From an uncultured Methanomethylovorans sp. (lineage in GTDB: Archaea; Halobacteriota; Methanosarcinia; Methanosarcinales; Methanosarcinaceae), in contig NZ_OY782870.1 in NCBI RefSeq assembly GCF_963678545.1, positions 1,240,001 to 1,304,000 of the forward strand: 64,000 nt of DNA. Reading direction: 5' to 3'. Positions 9,192 through 18,593 of the stretch are shown here, one piece after another. The translations under genes and the position numbers were made by a program. The notes beneath the pieces are model-generated. The model did not search any database, was not told where the DNA came from, and saw nothing but the letters and a program-made list of their open reading frames with translations. Position 1 is the first letter of the stretch. Every line of letters starts with the position of its first letter.

Positions 9192-10424
9192 TTGTCAGCT
9201 AAGGAAATCCTCACTATAGATGATTTTGATGTGAAAGATAAAACAGTGCTGGTAAGAGTGGACATTAACACTCCTATGGACCCAGAGGGAAACATCTTGG
9301 ATGATATGCGCATCAAAAGCCATATCCCCACGTTGGTTGATCTGCATGAGGCCAAGGTCGTGTTGCTGGCTCACCAGAGCAGGCCTGGCAAAAAGGACTT
9401 CACTACTATGAAGGCACATGCTGTCCGGATGTCTCAATATCTGGGACGTGAAGTAAAATACGTGGATGATATTTTTGGTACGTGTGCGAAGAACAGTATC
9501 TCTGCTATGAAAAATGGTGATGTCGTACTGCTGGAGAATGTCAGGTTCTATTCGGAAGAGTCAATGGAAAGAACTGTAGCAGAACATGCAAAATCACATC
9601 TGGTCAAACAACTTCTACCATATATGGATATTTTTCTCAATGATGCTTTTGCTGTATCTCACAGAGCTCACCTTTCTATATTAGGATTCACTGAAGCTCT
9701 CCCTACTGGAGCAGGAAGAGTTATGGAAAAAGAGATTATTTCTCTGGATAGAGGGATAAAGGGCGGTGAACGTCCATGTATCTTTGTGCTGGGTGGTGCA
9801 AAGGTGGATGATTCCCTGAAAGTTGCAGAAAACGTTCTTATCAATGGAGGTGCTGACAGGGTACTTGTTACCGGTGTGGTTGCAAATGTAATGCTTGCAG
9901 CATCGGGTGTTGATATTGGTAAGGTCAATATGGATTTCATAGAATCTCAGGGTTATACCGAACAGATCGAAAAGGCAAGGAAAGTGCTTGAAAAATTCAA
10001 TGGAAAGGTTGGTCTTCCTATAGATGTAGCTCTGAACGAGAATGGTAAACGTTTAGAAGTACAGGTGGGAGAACTTCCCAACGGCAACATGCCCATTTAT
10101 GATATTGGCCTTGAGACTATTGTAGCTTTTTCCAATGAGCTCAAGAATGCAAAAACTGTGGTTCTTAATGGTCCAGCGGGGCTTTCCGAAATGGCTGAGT
10201 TTGCATTGGGTACTCATGAGATCATAAAAGCTGCGGCACATTCCGAATATTCTATAGCCGGAGGAGGTCATATTTCAGCTGAGATCCGTCATATAGGTTA
10301 TGAGGACAAGTTCTCTCACCTGAGCACAGGCGGTGGTGCATGCATAGATTATCTTGCCGGAGAGAAATTACCAGGTGTCGTGGCTCTGAAAGAAGCTGCA
10401 ATTACACATAAGCTTCACAAGTAA
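9192..10424 (+). CDS. pgk: Phosphoglycerate kinase
   Basis: A 410-residue archaeal phosphoglycerate kinase, interconverting 1,3-bisphosphoglycerate + ADP and 3-phosphoglycerate + ATP in gluconeogenesis and glycolysis. Visible family signatures are the N-terminal [12 protein letters not shown] substrate segment, [37 protein letters not shown], the [11 protein letters not shown] nucleotide-binding region and the C-terminal [19 protein letters not shown]. The start is a TTG preceded by GGTGA; no upstream ATG fits in frame. A TATA-like TTTATATTA lies at 9159-9167, which would put transcription start very near the initiation codon. It is followed 26 bp later by the AMMECR1 gene on the same strand, possibly co-transcribed. 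Confidence 0.95.
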   Translation: MSAKEILTIDDFDVKDKTVLVRVDINTPMDPEGNILDDMRIKSHIPTLVDLHEAKVVLLAHQSRPGKKDFTTMKAHAVRMSQYLGREVKYVDDIFGTCAKNSISAMKNGDVVLLENVRFYSEESMERTVAEHAKSHLVKQLLPYMDIFLNDAFAVSHRAHLSILGFTEALPTGAGRVMEKEIISLDRGIKGGERPCIFVLGGAKVDDSLKVAENVLINGGADRVLVTGVVANVMLAASGVDIGKVNMDFIESQGYTEQIEKARKVLEKFNGKVGLPIDVALNENGKRLEVQVGELPNGNMPIYDIGLETIVAFSNELKNAKTVVLNGPAGLSEMAEFALGTHEIIKAAAHSEYSIAGGGHISAEIRHIGYEDKFSHLSTGGGACIDYLAGEKLPGVVALKEAAITHKLHK

Positions 10425-10450
10425 TATCCTTAAGCGATACTAAAAAAGGG

Positions 10451-11074
10451 GTGGGTATCATATTAACAGAAAATGAGGGGAAAATAGCTGTAAAGCTTGC
10501 GAGAGATACCATTGAGACATATCTCAAAAGTGGCAGGACGATAGATGGTTCTGGGGCAGTGCTCCCATCGGTGTTCAATGAAAATAGAGGGGTATTTGTC
10601 ACTCTTACAAAGGGTGAATTGCTACGCGGTTGTATTGGCCACCCCTATCCTGACTCTTCTCTTAAATATGCCCTCACTGATTCTGCAATATCGGCAGCTT
10701 TCCGTGACCCGCGCTTTCCACCACTTCATACTGATGAGATGAAGTGGATTGTTGTGGAAGTAACTATCCTTACTCCTCCAAAAAGGATTGAAGCTTCTCC
10801 AAAGGAGCTTCCAGGTAAGATAGAGATTGGAAGGCATGGGCTTATTGTGAGAAAAGGATATCATCAGGGTCTTCTACTGCCTCAGGTTGCCCCTGAGAAC
10901 GACATGGATGAAATTGATTTTCTTAGCCACACCTGTCTCAAAGCTGGCCTTGAATATGATGCCTGGCTTACGGGGGCTGAAGTATACTCTTTTGAAGGGC
11001 AGATATTTGCTGAAAAAGAACCTAATGGTGAAGTTGTTGAGAAGCATTTTGATACGAATGCTTCGAAAAAGTAG
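10451..11074 (+). CDS. AMMECR1-domain protein
   Basis: A 207-residue single-domain AMMECR1 (TIGR00296-type) protein. The signature [15 protein letters not shown] contains the invariant LRGCIG motif, and [28 protein letters not shown] is the second conserved block of the family. Archaeal members are found alone or fused to Memo-like proteins. Their biochemical role is not established; radical or redox chemistry and RNA-related roles have been suggested only from structure. The start is GTG at 10451; a stretch of A and G lies immediately before it, so the exact start is uncertain. The stop is TAG with only a 14-codon open tail beyond it, and length is normal. Confidence 0.87.
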   Translation: MGIILTENEGKIAVKLARDTIETYLKSGRTIDGSGAVLPSVFNENRGVFVTLTKGELLRGCIGHPYPDSSLKYALTDSAISAAFRDPRFPPLHTDEMKWIVVEVTILTPPKRIEASPKELPGKIEIGRHGLIVRKGYHQGLLLPQVAPENDMDEIDFLSHTCLKAGLEYDAWLTGAEVYSFEGQIFAEKEPNGEVVEKHFDTNASKK

Positions 11075-11092
11075 AATAAGCTCAAATCCATT

Positions 11093-11521
11093 TCAAGCAT
11101 ATCTTTTCAGTGAGGAGATCAGTCCCTTAACATCTTTCTCCAGAGCATCCAGTGAAACCTCTATCATAAGATTGACATTCCCTTCAGGACCAAATGTTCT
11201 GAAATCCGTTCGTATGCCCAGAATTTTCTTTTCTTTTGCATATGCATATCCTATTTCCCAGGCTGTGCCAGAGTCCACATCACTGCCTCCATCCAAAACA
11301 GCTACAACAATTTCGCAGTTATCTATGGCCTTTACGTCCATCTCAAAAATGTTTTTCTGCCTTACTTCAAGCCGCGTTTCTATGTCATCATTGCCATCTT
11401 CCTGTGGCAGGAATACGGAGAAACCATTTTCCACAAGCTTGTCACGCAGATATACATTGAAATCCCTTTCAGCATGGGAAAAGAGAGGACCTGCAAGATA
11501 AATGTTCTTTTTATTGATCAT
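11093..11521 (-). CDS. Nucleoside 2-deoxyribosyltransferase-like protein
   Basis: A 142-residue protein of the nucleoside 2-deoxyribosyltransferase fold. The N-terminal IYLAGPLFS loop, the central DSGTAWEIGYAYA with the expected nucleophilic glutamate, and NLMIEVSLD near the end match the family (PF05014). Characterised members transfer or hydrolyse deoxyribosyl groups of (deoxy)nucleosides or nucleotides in salvage; the substrate here is unknown. GGATGAT upstream can serve as ribosome binding site. The gene is convergent with the AMMECR1 gene (18-bp gap), and its upstream side faces the non-autonomous element. Confidence 0.83.
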   Translation of the reverse strand: MINKKNIYLAGPLFSHAERDFNVYLRDKLVENGFSVFLPQEDGNDDIETRLEVRQKNIFEMDVKAIDNCEIVVAVLDGGSDVDSGTAWEIGYAYAKEKKILGIRTDFRTFGPEGNVNLMIEVSLDALEKDVKGLISSLKRYA

Positions 11522-11697
11522 GAAATCATCCTTTATAGAGAAGAATCCTTACTTTAGGAGGTCTTAATAGATAAAAATAACCAAGCAGATTCAATGGATA
11601 CTTTTTATCAGAATGCATAACTATTTTCAGTTAGTGTAAATTAGATTTAGTGGATTAGTTTACGGTGTGACTAAATTCATGGTGCTTATATACACAA

Positions 11698-12098
11698 TAG
11701 GGTCCTTTTGAAATAACATTCAAATGGAGGATTTACTGAGGCTATTTTTAGCTGTAAGCAGTCAATAGAACCTCCCCCATAAAAAGTACATCTTGATAAT
11801 TGGTTAATTACGCAAATCAGGACTTGTATAAGTCTAATACAGAAATGAAGTAGTAAAAATCCTTTAATGGCTACTTATTGATATACAGGCTATTGTTACT
11901 GGTTTTTTAAATATCCAATTCTAACTAAATAAAGGGTAAATATGCCATTAAAAAAGAAATAAGGCACTAATTAAGAGTAAAATGAAAAGTAACCTTGTTT
12001 TGAGATGTACATTTGAAGGGGGAATATGGATTAGTACTAAAATAGAGAGAATAAGTTATATTAATCCTAGAAATGAGTTCTATTTTCAAAGGGCCCTA
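11698..12098. mobile_element. Non-autonomous transposable element (MITE-like), 401 bp, with 8-bp target duplication
   Basis: Within the 787-bp gene-free stretch 11522-12308 the ends of this segment are imperfect inverted repeats: bases 11698-11735 match the reverse complement of 12061-12098 at 27 of 38 positions without gaps, starting TAGGG and keeping CC-TTT and AGGATT blocks. A second in-register block (11774-11793 against 12003-12022, sharing CCCCC and GTACATCT) matches at 16 of 20. The element is bracketed by an exact direct repeat ATACACAA at 11690-11697 and 12099-12106. Terminal inverted repeats plus a target duplication, and no reading frame inside, define a MITE-type element. I cannot name the parent IS family. 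The rest of 11522-12308 is AT-rich with no gene seen. Confidence 0.75.
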
Positions 12099-12703
12099 AT
12101 ACACAAAAGAGAACGGCTTATAGCAAATACATATCGATTATAATTAAACCTATTATTCAGATATTTAATTTGTATTGAAATTACATATAACTGAAATCAA
12201 TATTATTTTATTGCAAGGATTTTAATTAAATTTATATAGTTATATTACCTTTCAATATTTTGAGAATATATCTCAGGACTCATTCTTATTACAGAGTGGG
12301 TGGTAGGAATGCAAAAAAAATCAAACAAATTAATTTGTTTTGGACTTGTATTGTTTACGATCATGACAATTGGAATTAGTTCTGCTGATTCCTTGGATGT
12401 AGAACTGATTGGTCAGATTGGAGGAAGTGATTCAGCTGTTGCTATAGCTGGAAATTATACATATACAGGACAAGGTCAGGACCTTGTTGTCTATGATACC
12501 ACTAATGCTGATAATCCGGTCGAATTAGAAAGGATTACAACTTCAGGATTTGTGTATCACATTGCGGTAGAAGGCAATTATGCGTATATAGCCGGTAACA
12601 ATGGTCTTACTATCTTTGATATTAGTATTCCTTCATCTCCTGTTATTGCAGGCAATTATTCAGGTTATACAGAAAATATTGAGGTATTAGACAATTATGC
12701 ATA

Positions 12704-13583
12704 GAGCCTGTATCAAAACTATAAATACTATTTCTCTGAATGTTATTGTGGGGATATGAATGGAATTCAGAGAACTCTCTGATGATCAATGGAAGTTTAT
12801 AAAGCCACACTTGCCACCACAACCAATTACCGGAAGAAAGAGAGCTGATGACCGTAAGGTCATCAATGGTATTCTCTTTGTTCTGATAACAGGTTGCAGA
12901 TGGGGAGATATGCCAGCTATTTATGGTTCCCAGGCAACTGCCTGGAGAAGGCTGAAAAGGTGGTCAGAGGAAGGTATATGGAACGAGATAATGGAATCCC
13001 TTCGGGATTCCGCTTACCAGAAAGGTAAGTTCTCATTGGATACAGTGTGTATCGATAGCAGTTTCATCGAAACTAAAAAAGGGGAGATGACTCCTCGTAC
13101 AACGGTCACAAGAAAAGAAAAGGCATAAAGATCCATGCATGTGTAAGTTGTGAAGGTTTTCCACTTACAATCCAAATATCTTCTGGAAAAGAGCACGATA
13201 GACAGCACTTCATTGAAGTTATGGAGGATATTAAGGTTAAGACCGATGGAAGACCAAGGACAAGACCTCTTGAAGTTCTGGCAGACGCTGCGTACGACGA
13301 TACAGAAATCAGGCAGTACTTAAGGTCCAGAGCTATCAAAAGCAACATACCGATCAATACAAGGAACAGTAAAAGAAAGAAAAGAGGAAGACCTACTCGA
13401 TTTGATGAAGAAACATATTATTACAGAGGAACTATAGAACGATTCTTTGCATGGTTGAAGATGGGATTTAGAAAATTAGCAAGTAGATATGAACGTCTTA
13501 ATGTGGTTTTCAAAGGATTGTTAGATATTGCATGTTTCCTGTTGTGTTGGAAAAAGGTGTGAGTGAAGTTTTGAAATAGGCTC
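12704..13583 (+). mobile_element. IS5-family insertion sequence, 880 bp
   Basis: The element has 17-bp terminal inverted repeats: GAGCCTGTATCAAAACT at 12704-12720 and its near-complement AGTTTTGAAATAGGCTC at 13567-13583, differing at two positions. It is flanked by direct ATA repeats (12701-12703 and 13584-13586), taken as a 3-bp target duplication. It carries one transposase in two frames. The size, short duplication, and two-frame DDE transposase fit the IS427/IS1031-like groups of IS5; the subgroup is inferred. It sits inside a surface-protein gene in the same orientation. Confidence 0.9.
12760..13562 (+). CDS. IS5-family transposase, two overlapping frames (frameshifted)
   Basis: The first frame (12760-13128, 122 codons) has the N-terminal DUF4096-type domain (MEFRELSDDQWKFIKPHLPP) and the first catalytic aspartate, D99 in LDTVCIDSSF. 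The second frame opens at 13077 and ends at 13562. It gives the continuation YNGHKKRKGIKIHACV, the second aspartate in LADAAYD, and the Y-R-E signature YYYRGTIERFFAWLK. Continuity requires a -1 shift in the 13077-13128 overlap, most likely at the A6G4 run 13075-13084. This may be programmed frameshifting, as in several IS5 subgroups, or a one-base deletion that inactivates the enzyme; sequence alone does not decide. Confidence 0.85.
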
Positions 13584-14367
13584 ATACATAAACAAGGATA
13601 ATTCCATCTCTATTGTAAATGTCACTAATCCTTCAGCACCAGTGCTTGTTGGTAGTTATCAATCTGCCCACGTATCAGATATTGCAGTATCAGGTAGTTA
13701 TGCATATATTATTTCGGATATCCGTCCAGAAGATATAGATGAGACTGGATTTACGATAATAGATATCTCTAATCCTTCAGCACCAATATTCAAAGGATAT
13801 TTAGAATTTTCTAAGAGTACATATGCTATTGCAGTTTCAGGCAACTATGCGTATATGGCAAGTGAAACTGGTCTTATGATTATAGACATTACTAATCCTT
13901 CCACACCAACTATTACAAATAGTTATGATACTGGTTGGGTAGGTGACATCATTGTAGAAGGTAACTATGCATACATATCCAATAGTATTGCTCTTTCTAT
14001 TCTGGATATCACTGACTCTTCCTTACCTCAACTTGTAGGAAGCTATCCTATTGAAAATGTATCTTGCATTGCTGTGGAAAATAATTATATCTATGTAGTA
14101 TCTGAAAGCAGTGGCCTTTCCATCCTTCATGTGAATAACGTACCAAGCATTGACCAAACTACCACCACCTCTTACGCAGTAAATGACGACAATAGATTGC
14201 GCGAGTCTTCTCCAAGTAGCGTCCTTTCTACTAGTAGTTATATTGATCTCGGAAAGAGCACATCTCGCTGCAGGGATGTAATGGCTTTCAACCTTAGTGG
14301 TTACGAGACAACAGGTACAATAGATAAGGCAACTCTTTCACTTTACTGGTATTATCCAGCAGGTGCT

Positions 14368-14492
14368 ACCCGTACTTCTGACACAGTAGTTGAAATATAC
14401 AGGCCAATGGAATGGGATCCAAAGTATGTGAGCTGGAAAAACAGTGCTTCCGGTAAAGCCTGGACAAATGCAGGAGGAAGCTGGTATGATAA
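14368..14492 (+). repeat. 125-bp perfect direct repeat, copy 1 (DNRLRE domain 1)
   Basis: This stretch is identical base for base to 15241-15365, 873 bp downstream, and identity resumes after one mismatch. It encodes the strand-rich centre of the DNRLRE domain (TSDTVVEIYRPMEWDPKYVSW). Flanking parts of the two domains differ at many codons, so the identity looks like recent gene conversion or duplication. Confidence 0.9.
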
Positions 14493-15240
14493 GAACGGTG
14501 TACCTCAGGGTACTACACCTTATGCCTTTGTAACCTTCTCAGCTGACAAAGTGCCTGATAACAAGTACTATGAGTTTGATGTCACAGACCTTGTACAGGA
14601 ATACATAAATGGTACGTATGATAACACAGGTTTCTTCCTCAAGGCAAAAGATGAGAGTGGTAATTACATTGCATTCTACAGTTCAGACTGGTTAAATGCT
14701 GCACAGATACCAAAATTAACTATAACCTCAACTTCAGGTTCAGGGAATGTTACTCCTGTGGATGAGTTGCCTGTGGCAAATGCTGGTGATGATATTACTG
14801 CAACTACAGGTTCTGCTGTGAGTTTTGATGCAAGTGCATCCACAGATGACAAGGGTATATATTCATATTCTTGGGATTTCGATGTTTCAGATGGAATAAC
14901 CTCTGAAGCTACTGGTGTTACAGCTACTAAGACCTACGCGAGTCCAGGTACTTACACTGTAACTCTAACCGTTACAGATACAGCAGGACAGGAATCTACT
15001 GACACAATGCATGTAATTGTAAGCAGTAGTTCAAGTTCAGTAACATATTCCCCTCTCTATGATAACAGATTGCGTGAGTCAAGTTCAAGCACTGTGCTTT
15101 CCACTACAGGCTATATTGATGTTGGAAAGAGCACATCCATTAGCAGAGATGTAATGATATTTGATCTAAGTGATTACGAGACTACAGCTAAGATCTCAAA
15201 AGCAACGCTTTCGCTATACTGGTATTATCCTGTAGACAAG

Positions 15241-15365
15241 ACCCGTACTTCTGACACAGTAGTTGAAATATACAGGCCAATGGAATGGGATCCAAAGTAT
15301 GTGAGCTGGAAAAACAGTGCTTCCGGTAAAGCCTGGACAAATGCAGGAGGAAGCTGGTATGATAA
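15241..15365 (+). repeat. 125-bp perfect direct repeat, copy 2 (DNRLRE domain 2)
   Basis: Second copy of the repeat at 14368-14492, in the C-terminal DNRLRE domain. The first difference after the block is AAA against AAG in the lysine codon at 15364-15366 (copy 1: 14491-14493). Confidence 0.9.
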
Positions 15366-15611
15366 AAACGGTGTACCTCAGGGTACTACACCTTATGCCT
15401 CTGTAACTTTCTCAGCCAGCAAAGTTCCTGATAACAAGTACTATGAGTTCGATGTCACGGACCTTGTACAGGAATATATAAGCGGCGAGAGTAAGAACAC
15501 CGGTTTCCTGCTCAAGGCAAAGACAGAGAACGGTAACTACATTGCATTCTATAGTTCAGATTGGACAAATGCTGAACAGAGACCGAAGTTAACCATAACA
15601 AGTTAACATAT

Positions 15612-15641
15612 GAGCGAATAAATATTCGCTCTACTTTTTTT
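15612..15641 (+). terminator. Hairpin plus T-tract after the interrupted LVIVD gene
   Basis: GAGCGAATAAATATTCGCTC forms an 8-bp or longer stem, followed after three bases by a run of seven T. It starts five bases past the stop codon. A near-identical GAGCGAAA hairpin follows the downstream paralogue at 18559. Confidence 0.75.
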
Positions 15642-15682
15642 CATGTTCATTTAATAATTACATTGCAGAATAGTGATATTTT

Positions 15683-15832
15683 GGCTCTGTAGAAATCCAT
15701 GACGATTTTTAGGATAATATATCTACTTGCTTATCCTATCATATTAATATATAATTAAGTATATACTATATTGTCGAAATTCGATAAATTGTTGTGTATG
15801 TCCAAAATCTAACGAAGCCCCTCTGCAGAGCT
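15683..15832. repeat. Possible element remnant with short inverted ends
   Basis: GGCTCTGTAGA at 15683-15693 and TCTGCAGAGCT at 15822-15832 are inverted at 9 of 11 positions, about 150 bp apart in the AT-rich gap between the two LVIVD genes. No target duplication was found, and CTCTGCAGAG is itself a 10-bp palindrome, so this may be chance. Confidence 0.25.
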
Positions 15833-15852
15833 GATCAGTGAGAAGTGATTGT

Positions 15853-18537
15853 ATGGTCAAGATGAAAGGGAAATCAAAAGCGTTACTTTACTTTGAAATA
15901 GTACTATTCTTTTTGATATTATGCACAGGACTTGGTTCAGCTACCAATAGTGTCAATGTTGAATTAGCAAGTCAGTTTGGGGGCTCAATTTCCACTGTTA
16001 CATTTAATGGAAAATATACATATCTAGGGCAGGGTGAAAGTTTAGCTATTCTGAATACAACAGATCCATTACATTCAGCTGAGATTGGAAGAATTGCAAC
16101 GTCATCACCTATTAAGGATATTGTTCTTTCAGGGAATTATGCGTATGTAGCTGATTCTAAGAGCGGGTTTTTGATAATTGATATCAGCAATTCATCAGCG
16201 CCAAAACTCGTAGGTAGTTATTGTACTGCAGATGATGCATATGGCGTTTCAATAGCAGGAAATTATGCTTATGTGGCTGCTAGTCAGAAAGGACTTGAGA
16301 TAATAAATATAAATAATCCTGCAGCACCAACACTTGTTGGTAGTTATGATACTGCTGGTTGTGCACGGGACGTTACTTTATCAGGTAATTATGCTTACGT
16401 GGCTGATGATTCCGATGGTCTTGTAATAGTCAATGTAAGTAATCCAGCAGCACCGACGCTTGCAGGCAGGTATGATACTGCTGGTTATGCATGGGATGTT
16501 ACTTTATCAGGTAATCATGCTTATGTGGCTGATTATTACGATGGTTTAGTTATAGTTGATGTAAGTAATTCATCAAAACCAAAACTTATAGGTAGGTATA
16601 ATACTGCTGGTTATGCACTTGGTGTTGCTGTTTCAGGTAATAATGCTTACGTGGCTGATGGTGGCGATGGTCTTATTATGGTTGATTTAAGTACTCCTAC
16701 AGCACCAAAACTTGCAGGAAGGTATGATACTGCTGGTTATGCAGTTGCTGTTGCAGTGTCAAGCACCTGTACATATGTGGCAGATAGCAGCAATGGTCTT
16801 GTAATAGTGTACAGTTCGTCGGTCATCAATAGTTTTGATACAATTTGCTATTCACGTGATGTTGTTGTATCTGGTAATTATGCTTACGTGGCTAATGTAG
16901 AAGATGGTCTATTAACAATCGATGTAAGTAATTCATCAGAACCAAAAATTGCGGGCAGGTATGATACCGCTGGTGAAGCATATAGTGTTGCTGTATCTGG
17001 TAATTATGCTTATGTGTCTGATTGTTTAAATGGTCTTTTAATAGTCGATGTAAGTAATCAATCAGCGCCAAAACTTGTAGGCAGGTATGATACTGATGGT
17101 TATGCACTTGGTGTTGCTATTTCAGGAGATTATGCTTACATAGCTGATGGTGACGATGGTCTTGTTATAATTGACATAAGTACTCCTGCGTCACCAACAC
17201 TTGCTGGCAGTTATGATAGCGATGGTTATGCAAATGGTGTTACTTTATTGGGTAATTATGCCTACATAGCTGACTATAACAATGGTCTTGTAATAGTCAA
17301 TGTAAGTAATCCTACATCACCAACACTTGCTGGTAGTTATGATACTGCTGGTGAAGCAGAAGATGTTACTTTATTGGGTAACTATGCTTACATAGCTGAC
17401 TATAACAATGGTCTTGTAATTGTCGATGTAAGTAATCCCACATCACTAAAGCTTACTGGTAGTTATGATACTGCTGGTGAAGCAGAAGGTGTTGTTGTTT
17501 CGGGTAATTATGCTTACATAGCTGATGGTGACGATGGTCTTGTTATAGTCGATATAAGTAACCCCGCATCACCAACACTTTCAGGCGGTTACATTTCCGA
17601 AGCTGATGCTTCTAAAAGTTCTGCAGTTTCAGGTAATTATGTATATCTGGCTGATTTTAATAATGGTCTTGTAACCCTAAAAAGCGATGTCCAGAATAAT
17701 CCTCCAGTACTCGCTGAAATTGGCAATAAAACCGTCAATGCGAACTCTTTGCTTAGTTTTACTATCTCGGCAACTGACCTCGAAGGAGATGGAGTAACTT
17801 ATTCTGCTACCGGATTGCCTGCAGGATCCAAACTGAATGCAATAACTGGTTTGTTTACATGGACCCCAACCACTATAGAGACTTATACTATCAAGTTCAT
17901 TGCAACAGCCAATGGGCAGACAGACAATGAAACAATAACGATTACAGTAAAAACTAGTGTAGGAAGCACCGTATCATCTCCACCTCCATATGACAATAGG
18001 TTAATTTCAGAGAGTCCAACTGTCGTATTCTCTACAAACACTTATATTGACATTGGAAAGGACACGATCACTGCCAGAGATGTGATGCTGTTTGATCTGA
18101 GCAGTTACAAGACAACTGATACTATATCCAAAGCAACTCTATCATTGTATTGGTACTATCCTTCTGGTAAGACACGTACCTCTGATACTGTAGTTGAGGT
18201 ATATAGACCAGTAGAATGGGACACAAAGTATGTGAGCTGGAATAATCGTGCTTCTGGCACTGCTTGGAGCACAGCAGGAGGAAACTGGTACGATAAGAAT
18301 GGAATTGCTCAGGGAAGCATACCATATGCTTCGGTGACATTTGCAGGTACTAAAAAGCCTGATAGAAAGTACTATGAGTTTGATGTCACTCAGTTAGTAA
18401 AGGAGTATGTAAGTGGTAAGTACAAGAATACTGGATTCTTCCTGAAAGCAAAGACTGAAAGTGGCAATTACATTGCATTCTATAGTGTCGATGCATCGAA
18501 TGCTGCAATGAGGCCGAAGTTAACCATAACAAGTTAA
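15853..18537 (+). CDS. LVIVD-repeat surface protein with Ig-like and DNRLRE domains
   Basis: An 894-residue secreted protein. A hydrophobic signal segment (ALLYFEIVLFFLILCTGLGSA, about residues 10-30) is followed by 14 LVIVD-type units of about 42 residues (core NYAYVAD..GLVIVDVSNP..P.L.GSYDTAG). It continues with a putative Ig/cadherin-like domain (PPVLAEIGNKTV..., about 615-705; He_PIG type) and one DNRLRE/disaggregatase-repeat domain (about 715-890). Fourteen units would fold as two seven-bladed propellers; that is inference. There is no C-terminal anchor, so attachment must be by non-covalent or propeller contacts. The ATG at 15853 is preferred because it precedes the basic signal start; GTG 15838 is possible. 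It is the intact paralogue of the split gene upstream and shares its last 26 bases. Confidence 0.87.
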   Translation: MVKMKGKSKALLYFEIVLFFLILCTGLGSATNSVNVELASQFGGSISTVTFNGKYTYLGQGESLAILNTTDPLHSAEIGRIATSSPIKDIVLSGNYAYVADSKSGFLIIDISNSSAPKLVGSYCTADDAYGVSIAGNYAYVAASQKGLEIININNPAAPTLVGSYDTAGCARDVTLSGNYAYVADDSDGLVIVNVSNPAAPTLAGRYDTAGYAWDVTLSGNHAYVADYYDGLVIVDVSNSSKPKLIGRYNTAGYALGVAVSGNNAYVADGGDGLIMVDLSTPTAPKLAGRYDTAGYAVAVAVSSTCTYVADSSNGLVIVYSSSVINSFDTICYSRDVVVSGNYAYVANVEDGLLTIDVSNSSEPKIAGRYDTAGEAYSVAVSGNYAYVSDCLNGLLIVDVSNQSAPKLVGRYDTDGYALGVAISGDYAYIADGDDGLVIIDISTPASPTLAGSYDSDGYANGVTLLGNYAYIADYNNGLVIVNVSNPTSPTLAGSYDTAGEAEDVTLLGNYAYIADYNNGLVIVDVSNPTSLKLTGSYDTAGEAEGVVVSGNYAYIADGDDGLVIVDISNPASPTLSGGYISEADASKSSAVSGNYVYLADFNNGLVTLKSDVQNNPPVLAEIGNKTVNANSLLSFTISATDLEGDGVTYSATGLPAGSKLNAITGLFTWTPTTIETYTIKFIATANGQTDNETITITVKTSVGSTVSSPPPYDNRLISESPTVVFSTNTYIDIGKDTITARDVMLFDLSSYKTTDTISKATLSLYWYYPSGKTRTSDTVVEVYRPVEWDTKYVSWNNRASGTAWSTAGGNWYDKNGIAQGSIPYASVTFAGTKKPDRKYYEFDVTQLVKEYVSGKYKNTGFFLKAKTESGNYIAFYSVDASNAAMRPKLTITS

Positions 18538-18558
18538 CTTAAGGATAAGAAAATGACG

Positions 18559-18590
18559 TGAGCGAAATAATTTCGCTCCACATCTTTTTT
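18559..18590 (+). terminator. Hairpin plus T-tract after the intact LVIVD gene
   Basis: GAGCGAAATAATTTCGCTC gives an 8-bp stem and is followed by T7. It lies 21 bases past the LVIVD stop and just short of the convergent ABC1 kinase stop. Confidence 0.75.
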
Positions 18591-18593
18591 TGA

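Larger units (their letters stand above)
12309..15606 (+). pseudogene. LVIVD-repeat/PKD/DNRLRE surface protein, interrupted by an IS element
   Basis: Two open segments, 12309-12703 and 13587-15606, are separated by an 880-bp insertion and a duplicated ATA. Removing them joins NYA to YINKDNSISIVNV, restores a repeat consensus, and gives exactly 805 codons. The original product begins with a signal peptide (MQKKSNKLICFGLVLF...ISSADS), has seven LVIVD beta-propeller repeats (NYAYIA..GL.I.DI.NPS.P), then a DNRLRE/disaggregatase-repeat domain, a PKD domain (about 14765-15035, VSFDASAST) and a second DNRLRE domain. Such proteins are secreted surface components. The start at ATG 12309 follows GGTGG; GTG 12300 is an alternative. 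The interruption is probably inactivating, since the upstream part ends at a TAG inside the junction. Its intact paralogue is directly downstream. Confidence 0.88.

Noticed and set aside
11072..11116. TAG stop of the AMMECR1 gene with a short open tail
   Set aside because: Only 14 codons remain open, they overlap the convergent gene, and protein length is normal.
10887..11501. 204-codon frame crossing the AMMECR1 end and opposite the deoxyribosyltransferase
   Set aside because: It overlaps two genes with strong family matches and has no homology I can recognise.
12704..13583. Treating the IS as a full-length composite or larger transposon together with the upstream MITE
   Set aside because: Their terminal repeats and target duplications differ (17-bp ends with ATA against TAGGG ends with ATACACAA), so they are independent insertions.
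16000..17700. Regularly spaced repeats examined as a possible CRISPR array
   Set aside because: The periodicity of about 126 bp lies in frame within an LVIVD coding region and units diverge like protein repeats.
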